Of a stretch of DNA of 64,000 nucleotides, positions 45,044 through 54,549 are shown one piece after another; the first letter of the stretch is position 1; every line of letters starts with the position of its first letter. The notes under the pieces were generated by a model that saw nothing but the letters and a program-made list of their open reading frames with translations, ran no database searches and was not told the origin of the DNA. The translations under genes and the position numbers were made by a program. The DNA is from an uncultured Acinetobacter sp. (lineage in GTDB: Bacteria; Pseudomonadota; Gammaproteobacteria; Pseudomonadales; Moraxellaceae), in assembly GCA_913777945.1 (NCBI GenBank), contig CAJYTY010000005.1, positions 1 to 64,000 on the forward strand, given 5' to 3'.

Positions 45044-45649
45044 CTAGGCTGGCCAATTTTGGTAAATCTGGGTTAACACTTCAGCTGCAACAGCAGGGTC
45101 TGCAAATGTTGTATCAAGTTTGAATAGCGCAACTGTATTGCTTGAGCCTACAGCCGATAATTTCAGTAGGTAATTTTGATCGCCTACTTTAATCGTTGCT
45201 TCATAGCCATTTTCTGCTTGAGAAATAACTTTGTAGTTAAGGCTGCTCAAGGTTGCAAAAGTATATTGCCATGCACTTGCTGTCGGGCCATCAACTTTGA
45301 GTAATGGGTTTTTATTCCCATCAGTGACGAGCTGTGGGCGACCCACTGTTGAAGCGGTTGCTGAAGTATTATCGGCTGAATTTTGCATCGCTTTTGGACG
45401 AGGCAATGCATAGCGGTTGCCACTTTCATTTTCAAGCTTTGGTGCATGCTCAATTGCAAGTGGATCAACCGTAGGCGCTGGATACAATGGCGTAAATGGT
45501 CTTGCCGTTATGCCCTCAGGAAATTTGAGTGGTTCAAGTGCTTGTGCTTTTTTATAATCTAAAGAATGATTATTGAGGGCAAAACGACCACAACCAGCCA
45601 AACTTAAAGCTGAAATGACTAGGACAACACCAAGACGTAATTGCATCAT
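45044..45649 (-). CDS. bamC: Short BamC-like lipoprotein (NlpB)
   Basis: This 201-residue lipoprotein (lipobox LAGC, Cys20) lies between dapA and purC, where E. coli bamC lies. BamC is an outer-membrane lipoprotein accessory to the beta-barrel assembly machine. The N-terminal part has an unstructured segment (LDYKKAQALEPLKFPEGI, YPAPTVDPL, RYALPRPKA) like the BamC lasso that binds BamD. Only one helix-grip domain follows (AWQYTFATLSSLNYKVI ... IYQNWPA), against two in the ~344-residue E. coli protein. The assignment rests on gene order and the N-terminal lasso, not on clear full homology. Confidence 0.75.
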   Translation of the reverse strand: MMQLRLGVVLVISALSLAGCGRFALNNHSLDYKKAQALEPLKFPEGITARPFTPLYPAPTVDPLAIEHAPKLENESGNRYALPRPKAMQNSADNTSATASTVGRPQLVTDGNKNPLLKVDGPTASAWQYTFATLSSLNYKVISQAENGYEATIKVGDQNYLLKLSAVGSSNTVALFKLDTTFADPAVAAEVLTQIYQNWPA

Positions 45650-45661
45650 AAATTGCTCGTA

Positions 45662-46555
45662 TTAAATAATTCCCGCAGCTTTTAAATCTGTGCGGAGCGG
45701 TTCACGATATTGTTGTGCTAGAGCGGTTAATGGTAGGCGAATGCCTGTACCAATTGAGCCCATCTCATGCAATGCCCATTTCACAGGAATTGGGTTTGAT
45801 TCGCAAAACAAAATATTGTGTAGATTTGCAATTTGTTGATTCAAGCTTTGTGCTTTTGCTTTATCTCCAGCTAACGCAGCTTCACAAATTTCGCTCATTT
45901 GCTTTGGTGCAACATTGGCTGTTACAGAGATATTACCTTTTGCACCCAGTAAAATGAGTTCCCAAGCAGTTTCATCATCACCTGAATAAACAGCGATTTT
46001 ATTATTTAAACCTTCGATGAGGGCTTGACCACGTGGTACGTCGCCTGTTGCATCTTTAATACCAACAATGTTTTTAACATCAGCAAGACGAATAACGGTT
46101 TCGTTTTGCATATCGACACCAGTACGACCTGGTACATTATAAAGAATTTGTGGAATATCAACAGCTTCAGCAATCGCTTTGTAGTGTTGATATAGGCCTT
46201 CTTGTGTTGGTTTATTATAATATGGCGTAACGAGTAAGGCCGCATCAGCACCTAATTCTTTTGCAGCTTTAGTCAATTCAATCGCTTCACGCGTTGAATT
46301 TGCACCTGTGCCTGCGATAATTGGAATACGTTTGTTGGCTACACGAATCACTTCTTTGATGACTTGTGTGTGTTCTTCCATGCTTAATGTAGACGCTTCG
46401 CCCGTTGTGCCGACCGCAACAATACTATGTGTACCTTGTTGGATATGCCACTCAACGAGCTTCTCAAGACTCTTCCAATCTACGCTGCCATCTTCAAACA
46501 TAGGGGTGACGATTGCGACAATTGAGCCTTGAATATTCTGTGCTAGCTGAGTCAT
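45662..46555 (-). CDS. dapA: 4-hydroxy-tetrahydrodipicolinate synthase
   Basis: This 297-residue enzyme condenses pyruvate with aspartate semialdehyde, the first step of the diaminopimelate/lysine branch. The Schiff-base Lys167 is in VGIKDATGD. Tyr139 and Arg144 are in LYNVPGRTG; Thr50-Thr51 (VGTTGEAS) complete the relay. The length is standard. It is the first gene of dapA-bamC-purC, with 12 bases to bamC. The 290-base gap to the divergent pncA must hold both promoters; I see no regulatory element there. Confidence 0.97.
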   Translation of the reverse strand: MTQLAQNIQGSIVAIVTPMFEDGSVDWKSLEKLVEWHIQQGTHSIVAVGTTGEASTLSMEEHTQVIKEVIRVANKRIPIIAGTGANSTREAIELTKAAKELGADAALLVTPYYNKPTQEGLYQHYKAIAEAVDIPQILYNVPGRTGVDMQNETVIRLADVKNIVGIKDATGDVPRGQALIEGLNNKIAVYSGDDETAWELILLGAKGNISVTANVAPKQMSEICEAALAGDKAKAQSLNQQIANLHNILFCESNPIPVKWALHEMGSIGTGIRLPLTALAQQYREPLRTDLKAAGII

Positions 46556-46845
46556 TTTAAAAAACTATCCTATTTTCCCATCCGAGATTGAATTAGTTGA
46601 AACGAAATATTGGATGGTTGCAGTATTTTGATTGGTCATCCAACAATTCGATCGGGTTGAATGACAATTACGCAAATTATGACTGATCGGAGGCATAAGA
46701 ACAATATGCTTTAGTCAAACTGTGGAAAACTTTAATTCATCTTTATCTTGAATCGTTTTCATCTTTTGTAAAAGTTAAAACATGAGTAGCCAGAACATAA
46801 TCAGCAGGGTATTGTAAAAATACAAGTTTTAAACTGGAGCATGGT

Positions 46846-47478
46846 ATGCAGACACAATCTCATCATGTCGCATTAATTGTTGTTGATGTCCAAAACGGAT
46901 TTACTCCTGGGGGGAATTTGGCCGTTGCAAAAGCAGATCAAATTATTCCGATTATTAATCAACTTGCAAAAAAGTTTGAGCATATCGTGCTGACACAGGA
47001 CTGGCATCCTGAGCAACATATTTCTTTTGCAGATAATCACGGCAATAAACTGCCGTTTGAAACCATTGAATTGTCATATGGAACCCAAGTGTTATGGCCG
47101 AAACATTGTGTTCAAGGCACTCACGATGCGGAATTTCATCCTGATTTGGATGTTCCAACTGCACAACTGATTATTCGTAAAGGCTTTCATGCCGATATTG
47201 ATAGTTATTCTGCTTTTATGGAAGCAGATCGTAAAACACCAACGGGTCTGAAGGGTTATTTAACAGAACATCAAATTGATACAGTGTATATCGTAGGGAT
47301 TGCCACAGACTTTTGCGTGGCGTGGACTGCCTTAGATGCTGCACAAATGGGCTTTAAAACTTATGTCATTGAAGATGCCTGTAAAGCGATTGATTTGGAT
47401 GGTTCACTACAAAGCGCATGGCAAAGTATGTTAGAGCAGGGGATTGAGCGTATTCAATCGACTACAATTTTGTCATAA
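46846..47478 (+). CDS. pncA: Nicotinamidase
   Basis: This 210-residue enzyme hydrolyses nicotinamide to nicotinate for NAD salvage (also pyrazinamide). The catalytic triad is Asp14 (VVDVQNGF), Lys112 (IRKGFHAD) and Cys157 (ATDFCVAW). Metal ligands are Asp52 and His54 (QDWHP) and His87 (PKHCVQGT). The length matches E. coli PncA. The product is used by PncB at 60475-61683. A Lrp-type regulator follows after 91 bases. Confidence 0.96.
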   Translation: MQTQSHHVALIVVDVQNGFTPGGNLAVAKADQIIPIINQLAKKFEHIVLTQDWHPEQHISFADNHGNKLPFETIELSYGTQVLWPKHCVQGTHDAEFHPDLDVPTAQLIIRKGFHADIDSYSAFMEADRKTPTGLKGYLTEHQIDTVYIVGIATDFCVAWTALDAAQMGFKTYVIEDACKAIDLDGSLQSAWQSMLEQGIERIQSTTILS

Positions 47479-47569
47479 GCTTGAGCAGCTTGATCCAAAG
47501 GCGTTAAACTTCTAAAACTGATAAATCAATATCAGTTAAACTCTAACTTCGGACAGAATTGAGTGTTTT

Positions 47570-48034
47570 ATGTCAGTTGAACTTGATGATTTTGATCAGA
47601 AAATTATTCATTATTTACAAATGAATGGAAGATTAGCTAATCAAGAATTAGCAGAATTGGTGGGATTATCAACTTCTCAATGTTCACGTCGTCGTATTCA
47701 GCTTGAACAAAACAAAATTATAACGGGTTACTATGCGCAAATCGCATTAAGCGCAGATCCGACACCGATCATGGGTATTATTGAAGTGAAATTGCAAAAC
47801 TACAATGATGCGACACACGATCGCTTTGTTGAGTTTCTTTTAAATGAACCTGCGGTGAAAGATATTCATAAACTCACAGGAAGTTATGATTTTGCACTGA
47901 AGGTTGCAGTCAAAAATTTAGATGAAATGGTCAAGTTGATTGGGATTTTGTCATCTAGTAACTTTGGCGTCAGTAATTTAAATACATCGATTGTGTTGGA
48001 AAAATTAAAAGAAAATGGGATCGCGATTAAGTAA
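47570..48034 (+). CDS. Lrp/AsnC-family transcriptional regulator
   Basis: This 154-residue protein has an N-terminal helix-turn-helix (DFDQKIIHYLQMNGRLANQELAELVGLSTSQCSRRRIQLEQNKII, residues 6-52) and an AsnC/RAM ligand-binding domain (from about 62: TPIMGIIEVKLQN, FVEFLLNEPAVKDIHKLTGSYDFALKV). Such regulators sense amino acids as octamers. It stands alone on its strand, so the target is unknown. Its ribosome site is weak. Confidence 0.94.
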   Translation: MSVELDDFDQKIIHYLQMNGRLANQELAELVGLSTSQCSRRRIQLEQNKIITGYYAQIALSADPTPIMGIIEVKLQNYNDATHDRFVEFLLNEPAVKDIHKLTGSYDFALKVAVKNLDEMVKLIGILSSSNFGVSNLNTSIVLEKLKENGIAIK

Positions 48035-48248
48035 AAAATCTTTCTCTTAGATCAATATCATTCAAACTGAAGCATTGGACTTTATTGCATAAAGATTATT
48101 CAAAAAAGGATATTTTGAGTATAAATTGCATTTATGGTGAAAATATAAGAATAAATTGCGAAATTTGAATAAAAATGATCAAATATGCCATATCTTTCTT
48201 TGAAAGATCTTTCTCCCTGCTGTTGTTCTCCTATTGAGTTGTATCCTT

Positions 48249-48887
48249 ATGAATACCGATCAGAATATATCTTTGGTCAGTCCAGTCATGCCCGTGATTG
48301 ACCAACACTCTAAGATTGAAGATGGATTGGCCATGTTAATTGGAACATTCATTCTATCGTTTGCCATGACTTTATTGCAGCAAGCAGGGATTATGACAGG
48401 TGGTACAGCGGGCTTATCGTTGTTGATCCACTATATAACGGACTTGAAGTTTGGCATCTTATTTTTTCTCATCAATATTCCATTTTATTATTTTGCTTAT
48501 AAAAAAATGGGCATGGCATTAGTCGTCAAGACATTTATTGCCGTTGGATTATTAGCTGGTTTTACCGAAATTATTCCTCATTTTTTTCATTTATCTAGTG
48601 TAAATCCAATTTATGCTGCGATTTTTGCGAATGTGTTGATGGGGGTAAGCTTTCTGATTTTATTTCGCCATCGCTCAAGCTTAGGAGGAATCAACCTCTT
48701 AGTTCTATATTTACAAGAACGCTTTAACATTCCAGCAGGTAAAGTACAGATGGCAATTGATGTTACCATCTTATTAGTTTCGTTGTTTTTCGTAGATTGG
48801 AAATTGATTCTAATTTCAATTTTAGGGGCTGTTATTTTAAATTCAATTATTCTTTTGAATCATAAAAGCAGTCGTTATGTGGCTTAA
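48249..48887 (+). CDS. YitT-family membrane protein
   Basis: This 212-residue protein belongs to the YitT/DUF161 membrane family, of unknown substrate, with about five or six helices. The N-terminal block GLAMLIGTFILSFAMTLLQQAGIMTGGTAGLSLLIHY is characteristic, as is the later GVSFLILFRHRSSLGGINLLVLYLQ. I start at ATG 48249; the frame could extend to TTG 48234 but neither has a clear ribosome site. Unlike long YitT forms it lacks the C-terminal cytosolic domain. A terminator follows. Confidence 0.85.
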   Translation: MNTDQNISLVSPVMPVIDQHSKIEDGLAMLIGTFILSFAMTLLQQAGIMTGGTAGLSLLIHYITDLKFGILFFLINIPFYYFAYKKMGMALVVKTFIAVGLLAGFTEIIPHFFHLSSVNPIYAAIFANVLMGVSFLILFRHRSSLGGINLLVLYLQERFNIPAGKVQMAIDVTILLVSLFFVDWKLILISILGAVILNSIILLNHKSSRYVA

Positions 48888-48907
48888 ACATGACCATCAA
48901 TGGCAAT

Positions 48908-48936
48908 AAAAAAGGAGGGTTAACCCTCCTTTTTTA
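48908..48936. terminator. Bidirectional terminator
   Basis: AAAAAAGGAGGGTT / AACCCTCCTTTTTT forms a near-perfect 28-base palindrome. It separates the YitT gene from the converging glmS, whose stop is at 48945. Confidence 0.9.
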
Positions 48937-48944
48937 TTTTGTAA

Positions 48945-50783
48945 TTATTCGACTGTTACGCTCTTAGCAAGGTTACGTGGTTGGTCAACGTCGGTACCAC
49001 GTAATACAGCAACATGATACGAGAGCAATTGCACAGGAATACTGTACACAATTGGTGCTAACCATTCGTTGACAGCTGGAACATGAACGACATGTTGGCG
49101 GTCTTTGCCATGAATACCGCTATTTTCATCAGCAAAAACAAATAGTTCCCCACCACGAGCTTGAACTTCTTCCATATTCGATTTTAACTTATCGAGCATT
49201 TCATCTTGTGGAGCCAAGATCACGACAGGCATTTCATTGTCTACTAAAGCCAATGGACCATGCTTCAATTCGCCAGCCGCATATCCTTCAGCATGAATGT
49301 ATGAAATTTCTTTCAGTTTCAATGCGCCTTCTAGTGCGATAGGGAAGTGTGTGCCACGTCCTAGGAACAAGCAGTGGTTCTTTTCAACGAACAGTGCTGA
49401 TAGACGCAGAATCTCAGTATTGCCTTGTAAAGTATCTAAAATTACTTTCGGGCAATGCCATAGCGCTTCTGTAATTTCATTCAATTGAGCATCTGCAAGA
49501 CGTTGTTTAACTTGACCAATTTTTAAGATCAACAACATCAATGCTGCAAGTTGAGTGGTGAAAGCTTTGGTTGATGCAACGCCGATTTCAGGACCTGCAA
49601 GCGTGAGTAAATGATGATCTGTTTCGCGAACCATTGATGAAGTGGCAACGTTACAAATGGTCATGGTACTAATATCGATGTTCTGAGCTTGAGCACGTTT
49701 TTGTGTTTCGCGTAATGCAGCCAAGGTATCCGCAGTTTCTCCAGACTGAGAAATACAGATATACAGTGTATGAGCAACAATAACAGGCGTGCGATAACGG
49801 AATTCACTTGCAATCTCAACTTGGCAAGGTACACCAATCAATTGCTCGAACCAGTATTTTGCAATCATACCTGCGTGGTAGCTAGTACCGCAGGCAATGA
49901 TTTGTACTTGCTGAATTTTGTCAAAATCTGCATTGGCATGTTGAAGAAAATCTTCACGCAAATTATTGCCATTCAATGCTTGTGAAATGGTTTGTTGAAT
50001 CGCTTCTGGTTGCTCATAAATTTCTTTGAGCATGAAATGCTTATATTCGCCTTTTGATGCATTGCTGACGGTTGCATCCAACTCTTTGATTGGACGTTCA
50101 ACACGGATTCCATTGACAAAAACTTCAATACTAGTACGTGTTAAGCGCGCAATATCACCTTCTTCGAGATAGACGAAGCGATTAGTAACAGGTAATAAAG
50201 CCAATTGGTCTGAACTAATAAAGTTCTCGCCAATACCTACACCAATCACCAATGGAGAACCTTCACGCACAGTGATCAGTTCATCAGGATGTGCGGTATG
50301 CACAATACCCAGCGCAAAAGCGCCTTTTAGGCGAGGAATAACTTTTTGTACAGCTTCAAGTAAGCTATCAGTTTGCTTTAAAGCATCGTTGACAAGATGA
50401 GCAACAACTTCAGTGTCTGTTTGTGAGGTAAAGATATAACCTAGCGCTTGTAATTCATCTTTAAGCTCTTGATAGTTTTCAATAATACCGTTATGTACAA
50501 CAGCTACATCACCTGAAACATGTGGATGAGCATTATTTTCAGTTGGTTTACCATGGGTTGCCCAACGGGTATGTGCAATACCCACATTACCAGTCAAATG
50601 CTGTTCAGATACTGCTTCAGCTAAATTTGCAACTTTACCTACACGACGTTCGCGTAAGATTTGTTGATTATTCAATAACGCTAAACCCGCAGAGTCATAA
50701 CCGCGATATTCAAGACGTTTTAATCCTTCAATCAGAATATCAGTTACACATCGTTCAGCAACGCCACCAACAATACCACACAT
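48945..50783 (-). CDS. glmS: Glutamine-fructose-6-phosphate aminotransferase
   Basis: This 612-residue enzyme makes glucosamine-6-phosphate, the first step to UDP-GlcNAc for peptidoglycan and LPS. The N-terminal glutaminase domain begins MCGIVGG, with nucleophile Cys2, and has RWATHGKPTENNAHPH. Two SIS sugar-binding domains follow (IACGTSYHAGMIAKYW, SQSGETADTL; later EGALKLKEISYIHAEGYAAGELKHGP). It ends AKSVTVE as in E. coli. It lies 12 bases downstream of glmU. No glmS ribozyme is seen or expected in this group. Confidence 0.97.
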   Translation of the reverse strand: MCGIVGGVAERCVTDILIEGLKRLEYRGYDSAGLALLNNQQILRERRVGKVANLAEAVSEQHLTGNVGIAHTRWATHGKPTENNAHPHVSGDVAVVHNGIIENYQELKDELQALGYIFTSQTDTEVVAHLVNDALKQTDSLLEAVQKVIPRLKGAFALGIVHTAHPDELITVREGSPLVIGVGIGENFISSDQLALLPVTNRFVYLEEGDIARLTRTSIEVFVNGIRVERPIKELDATVSNASKGEYKHFMLKEIYEQPEAIQQTISQALNGNNLREDFLQHANADFDKIQQVQIIACGTSYHAGMIAKYWFEQLIGVPCQVEIASEFRYRTPVIVAHTLYICISQSGETADTLAALRETQKRAQAQNIDISTMTICNVATSSMVRETDHHLLTLAGPEIGVASTKAFTTQLAALMLLILKIGQVKQRLADAQLNEITEALWHCPKVILDTLQGNTEILRLSALFVEKNHCLFLGRGTHFPIALEGALKLKEISYIHAEGYAAGELKHGPLALVDNEMPVVILAPQDEMLDKLKSNMEEVQARGGELFVFADENSGIHGKDRQHVVHVPAVNEWLAPIVYSIPVQLLSYHVAVLRGTDVDQPRNLAKSVTVE

Positions 50784-50795
50784 AATTTTATCCTC

Positions 50796-52160
50796 TTATT
50801 TTTTCAGCTTTTGGGGGCGCTGATAATTTGCTTTTTCAAACTGTTTTGATCGTTCGACAGCTAAACTATGCTCTGCCACATCTCGAGTTAAAGTTGAGCC
50901 TGCACCTGTGGTTGCACCTTGAGCAATTTTAATTGGTGCAACCAATGAGTTATTGGTACCAATAAATACATTGTCTTCAATAACAGTACGATGTTTATTT
51001 GCGCCATCATAATTACAAGTGATTGTCCCTGCACCAATATTACAATCAGCACCTATATCTGCATCACCTAGATAAGTAAAGTGATTGGCTTTAGAACCGA
51101 GTCCAATATTTGAATTTTTGACTTCGACGAAGTTGCCAATATGCACATCATTCGCAAGATTTGCTCCTGGGCGAAGACGGGCGAAAGGACCGATTTGGGT
51201 GTTTTCTCCAACGATCGCATTTTCAAAAATGCTATAGGCTTGAACTTTAGTGCCTGCCGCAATACGAGTATTTTTTAAAATACAGCCTGCGCCAAGTTGA
51301 ACGTTGTCACCTAATTCGCAATCACCTTCAATAATGACATTGACATCAATTTGTACATCTTGACCACATTTCACAGTTCCACGTAGGTCAAAACGATTTG
51401 GATCAATTAAATGTACGCCTTGTTGCATCAATTCTTTTGCTTGCTGTTGCTGAAATTGACGTTCCAAAGTTGCAAGTTGTAGGCGGTCATTCACACCTTC
51501 AACTTCAAATTCAAGCTCAGGTTGAATTGAAGCAATTTCTAAGCCATCCGCAACGGCCATTGCCACGATATCCGTAAGGTAATATTCACCTTGAACATTG
51601 TTGTTCAAAAGCTTTGGCAACCATTGATGTAATTTGGCATTACTTACACAATAAATGCCAGTATTAATTTCTTGTATTAGACGCTGTTCGTCATTGGCAT
51701 CTTTATGCTCAACAATCGCTTGAATCTTATCTGCTTGACGAACGATACGACCATAGCCTGTTGGATTTTCAACATTCAGGGTGATCATACCAATACCAGA
51801 TTGGCTAGAAGCTTCAAGTAACTGTTCAAGGGTGCTTTGACGAACGAGTGGAACATCCCCATATAAAATCAAAGAAATACCATCTTGAGGTAATACAGGG
51901 AGAGTCATTTGAACAGCATGACCTGTTCCTAACTGTTCTGCTTGTTCAACCCACTCTATTTGTTCAGCAGCAAAGCTTTGTTTAACTAGATCACCACCAT
52001 GCCCATAGATCGTAATAATATTTTGAGCATGTAATTTTTTTGCAGTTTGAATCACATGTCCTAAAAGTGGACGACCTGCCAATGGTTGGAGAACTTTGGG
52101 TAGTTTCGAACGCATCCGCGTTCCTTTCCCTGCTGCAAGAATAATAACAGTTGTTGACAT
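50796..52160 (-). CDS. glmU: Bifunctional GlcNAc-1-P uridyltransferase / GlcN-1-P acetyltransferase
   Basis: This 454-residue enzyme makes UDP-GlcNAc in two steps. The N-terminal uridyltransferase domain has [15 protein letters not shown] (7-22), and the C-terminal left-handed beta-helix (from about 250) shows the hexapeptide repeats ([28 protein letters not shown]) and the acetyl-CoA site. I start at 52160, after AGGGTTAG, rather than the ATG six codons upstream. It lies between pgpA (22-base gap) and glmS. Confidence 0.97.
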   Translation of the reverse strand: MSTTVIILAAGKGTRMRSKLPKVLQPLAGRPLLGHVIQTAKKLHAQNIITIYGHGGDLVKQSFAAEQIEWVEQAEQLGTGHAVQMTLPVLPQDGISLILYGDVPLVRQSTLEQLLEASSQSGIGMITLNVENPTGYGRIVRQADKIQAIVEHKDANDEQRLIQEINTGIYCVSNAKLHQWLPKLLNNNVQGEYYLTDIVAMAVADGLEIASIQPELEFEVEGVNDRLQLATLERQFQQQQAKELMQQGVHLIDPNRFDLRGTVKCGQDVQIDVNVIIEGDCELGDNVQLGAGCILKNTRIAAGTKVQAYSIFENAIVGENTQIGPFARLRPGANLANDVHIGNFVEVKNSNIGLGSKANHFTYLGDADIGADCNIGAGTITCNYDGANKHRTVIEDNVFIGTNNSLVAPIKIAQGATTGAGSTLTRDVAEHSLAVERSKQFEKANYQRPQKLKK

Positions 52161-52182
52161 AACTAACCCTAATATCAATGGT

Positions 52183-52704
52183 TTAAGTCAAAAAATAAAA
52201 ATGAATCATAAAAATACAAAGCGCAGCCCAAAGACCTGCAATGATGTCATCAAGCATAATCCCTAAACCACCAGTAACTTTTTGGTCTGCCCAACTAATC
52301 GGAAATGGTTTCCAGATGTCAAATATACGGAAAAAAATAAAACCGACAATGACCCATAACCAATTTAATTGCTGTAGATAGAGCAAGGGTAGGAGCGTAA
52401 TAGATTGCCCTGCAAATTCATCCCACACAATTCGACCATCATCGTGTACATGAATGACTTTAGCTGTTTGCCCACAGATGTATATGCCCACCAAAGACAT
52501 GATAAAAATTGCTAAAACACTCAAATTAAAACCGAGATATAACCATAATGGTGTAAATAACAATGCAAATGCAGAACCAAATGTTCCCGGTGCTTTAGGA
52601 CTGAGACCAGAACCAAATCCAACCCCGCAGAAAACGATGCAGCGATCGAACCAAGTCATCTGTTTGAAGTGAATGGGAGGCTTATGCAAAATGTTGGTAT
52701 CCAT
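52183..52704 (-). CDS. pgpA: Phosphatidylglycerophosphatase A
   Basis: This 173-residue inner-membrane enzyme dephosphorylates phosphatidylglycerophosphate. The conserved [23 protein letters not shown] near residue 25 and the acid motif [15 protein letters not shown] are present, with [30 protein letters not shown] in the C-terminal part, both family hallmarks. I start at ATG 52704, so the first 23 bases overlap the end of thiL; an in-frame ATG at 52740 lies deeper inside thiL. Translational coupling to thiL is likely. Confidence 0.93.
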   Translation of the reverse strand: MDTNILHKPPIHFKQMTWFDRCIVFCGVGFGSGLSPKAPGTFGSAFALLFTPLWLYLGFNLSVLAIFIMSLVGIYICGQTAKVIHVHDDGRIVWDEFAGQSITLLPLLYLQQLNWLWVIVGFIFFRIFDIWKPFPISWADQKVTGGLGIMLDDIIAGLWAALCIFMIHFYFLT

Positions 52705-53599
52705 GAATTTGTAGTGGGCAATTTTCACCCATATACTCAAATAACAATCCAGTTTGTTGGGTAATTTTGCCGATTATTGTAAGCGGAATATCTAATTGTT
52801 GTCGCGACAGTTTTTCAAAATTTTGCGGTGATATTGTAAAACATAATTCATAATCATCACCGCCTGCGAGGGCGTAATGCCAAGCTTGTCGCAAATCTAT
52901 ATTTTTCAGTGACTGATCTATCGGAAGTTGCTCAAGCTGTAATGTTGCACCTACTTTTGAGGCGTTCAGAATATGTCCTAAATCTTGTGCGAGTCCATCT
53001 GAAACATCAATCATACTTGATGCTAAACCTTTCAGCTGTTGCCCCAAATTACAACGAGGTGTTGGATAATCTAAGCGTTGTTGTAGAGGATGTCCTAAGT
53101 GTTGTAATCCAAACGCGGCATCACCAATCTGTCCACTAATACAGACATAGTCGCCGACTTGTGCGCCTGCACGCGTGATGGCTTGACCTTGTTCAATCCA
53201 GCCTAAAGCGGTGACACTTATAGTAAGTTGGGTACTTTGAGTGGTATCGCCACCGATTAGGCTAACACCAAATTGATCGCAACAATCAAAAAGACCCTGA
53301 CTAAATCCAGCCAACCAGTCATGATCAACGGTAGGGAGGCTGAGTGCGAGTAAAATACTATGGGGTTTTGCACCCATTGCGGCGAGATCAGATAAATTGA
53401 CCGCGACACTTTTCCAGCCAATGGCATGGGCTGTCGTATCTAAAGGGAAATGTCGACCAGCAACTAATGTATCTGCACAGATCACGAGTTGTTGTGAAGA
53501 AGGAGGGGTGACGATGGCTGAGTCATCACCGATGCCTAAACTGACATCAGATTTTGATGTACGTTTAAAGTACCGCTCAATAATTGAAAACTCAGCCAT
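52682..53599 (-). CDS. thiL: Thiamine-monophosphate kinase
   Basis: This 305-residue enzyme phosphorylates thiamine monophosphate to the active diphosphate with ATP. The N-terminal metal/ATP motif GIGDDSAIV and the later AVNLSDLAAMGAKP, GGDTTQS, VSGQIGDAAFGLQ and DVSDGLAQDLGHI are family hallmarks. It is in the conserved nusB-thiL-pgpA order, 15 bases downstream of nusB. The length is slightly short of E. coli ThiL (325). Confidence 0.95.
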   Translation of the reverse strand: MAEFSIIERYFKRTSKSDVSLGIGDDSAIVTPPSSQQLVICADTLVAGRHFPLDTTAHAIGWKSVAVNLSDLAAMGAKPHSILLALSLPTVDHDWLAGFSQGLFDCCDQFGVSLIGGDTTQSTQLTISVTALGWIEQGQAITRAGAQVGDYVCISGQIGDAAFGLQHLGHPLQQRLDYPTPRCNLGQQLKGLASSMIDVSDGLAQDLGHILNASKVGATLQLEQLPIDQSLKNIDLRQAWHYALAGGDDYELCFTISPQNFEKLSRQQLDIPLTIIGKITQQTGLLFEYMGENCPLQIHGYQHFA

Positions 53600-53614
53600 G
53601 CAACATCAAGCCTA

Positions 53615-54064
53615 TTATTTTGCTTGTTGTTTTTCAGCTTCACGAAGCTTTGATGAAAGACGGTCTAATACACCATTGATGTATTTATGGCTGTCTGCAC
53701 CACCAAAGTGTTTTGCTAGCTCAATTGCTTCATCAAGTACAACACGGTATGGAACTTCGAGATGATCTCGTAATTCGTAAGCACCAAGTCGTAAGGTTGC
53801 AAGCTCTACACCATCTAGTGCAGTTAACTCACGATCAAGTACAGGGATGAGTAACTCATCTAAAGCTTCATGTTGAGCAACCACTTGAGTGAGCAATTCA
53901 TGGTAATAGTTAAGGTCAACTTTGTGCATAGCATTTTCTACACGTGTACGTGCTTCAATTTCATGGACAGGGTTATGACTCATTTGCCATTCATAAATCC
54001 CTTGTACAGCAAAACGACGTGCTTTGCGTTTCGCTGCATAAGCGGCCTGAAGTGTTTGCGACAT
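53615..54064 (-). CDS. nusB: Transcription antitermination protein NusB
   Basis: This 149-residue all-helical protein binds boxA RNA with S10 (NusE) in rRNA antitermination. It shows the N-terminal [15 protein letters not shown] and the C-terminal helices [40 protein letters not shown]. It lies 3 bases after ribH in the widespread ribH-nusB pair. Confidence 0.95.
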   Translation of the reverse strand: MSQTLQAAYAAKRKARRFAVQGIYEWQMSHNPVHEIEARTRVENAMHKVDLNYYHELLTQVVAQHEALDELLIPVLDRELTALDGVELATLRLGAYELRDHLEVPYRVVLDEAIELAKHFGGADSHKYINGVLDRLSSKLREAEKQQAK

Positions 54065-54067
54065 GCT

Positions 54068-54538
54068 TTAAATTGCCTTTAATAAGTTAACCATTTCGAT
54101 TGCAGTCAATGCAGCTTCGCTACCTTTGTTTCCTGCTTTCGTACCTGAACGTTCGATTGCTTGTTCAATGCTGTCTGTGGTTAAGACACCATTGATCACA
54201 GGCATTGTGCTTTCAAGTGCAACTACACCTAAACCTTTCGCACATTCACCTGCAACAAAATCAAAATGTGGTGTGCTACCACGGATCACTGCACCGAGTG
54301 CAATGATGGCATCAAATTTGTTTGAAGCCGCTAATTTTTTTGCAACGATAGGAAGTTCCCACGCACCTGGTGCGTGAATAACAGTAATCGCATCTTCTGA
54401 AACGCCATGACGTTTTAAAGTGTCGATCGCGCCTTCAAGTAAATGTTCAACCACGAAGCTGTTGAAACGTCCTACTAAGATCGCATAACGACCTTCGCTT
54501 GCGAGATGTAATAAACCTTCAATTCGGCGAATTGCCAT
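54068..54538 (-). CDS. ribH: 6,7-dimethyl-8-ribityllumazine synthase
   Basis: This 156-residue enzyme makes the lumazine precursor of riboflavin from the RibB product and the pyrimidine branch. Motifs: [55 protein letters not shown], and the late [33 protein letters not shown]. The length is standard. It lies 11 bases downstream of ribB. Confidence 0.97.
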   Translation of the reverse strand: MAIRRIEGLLHLASEGRYAILVGRFNSFVVEHLLEGAIDTLKRHGVSEDAITVIHAPGAWELPIVAKKLAASNKFDAIIALGAVIRGSTPHFDFVAGECAKGLGVVALESTMPVINGVLTTDSIEQAIERSGTKAGNKGSEAALTAIEMVNLLKAI

Positions 54539-54549
54539 AGCAACCTCGA

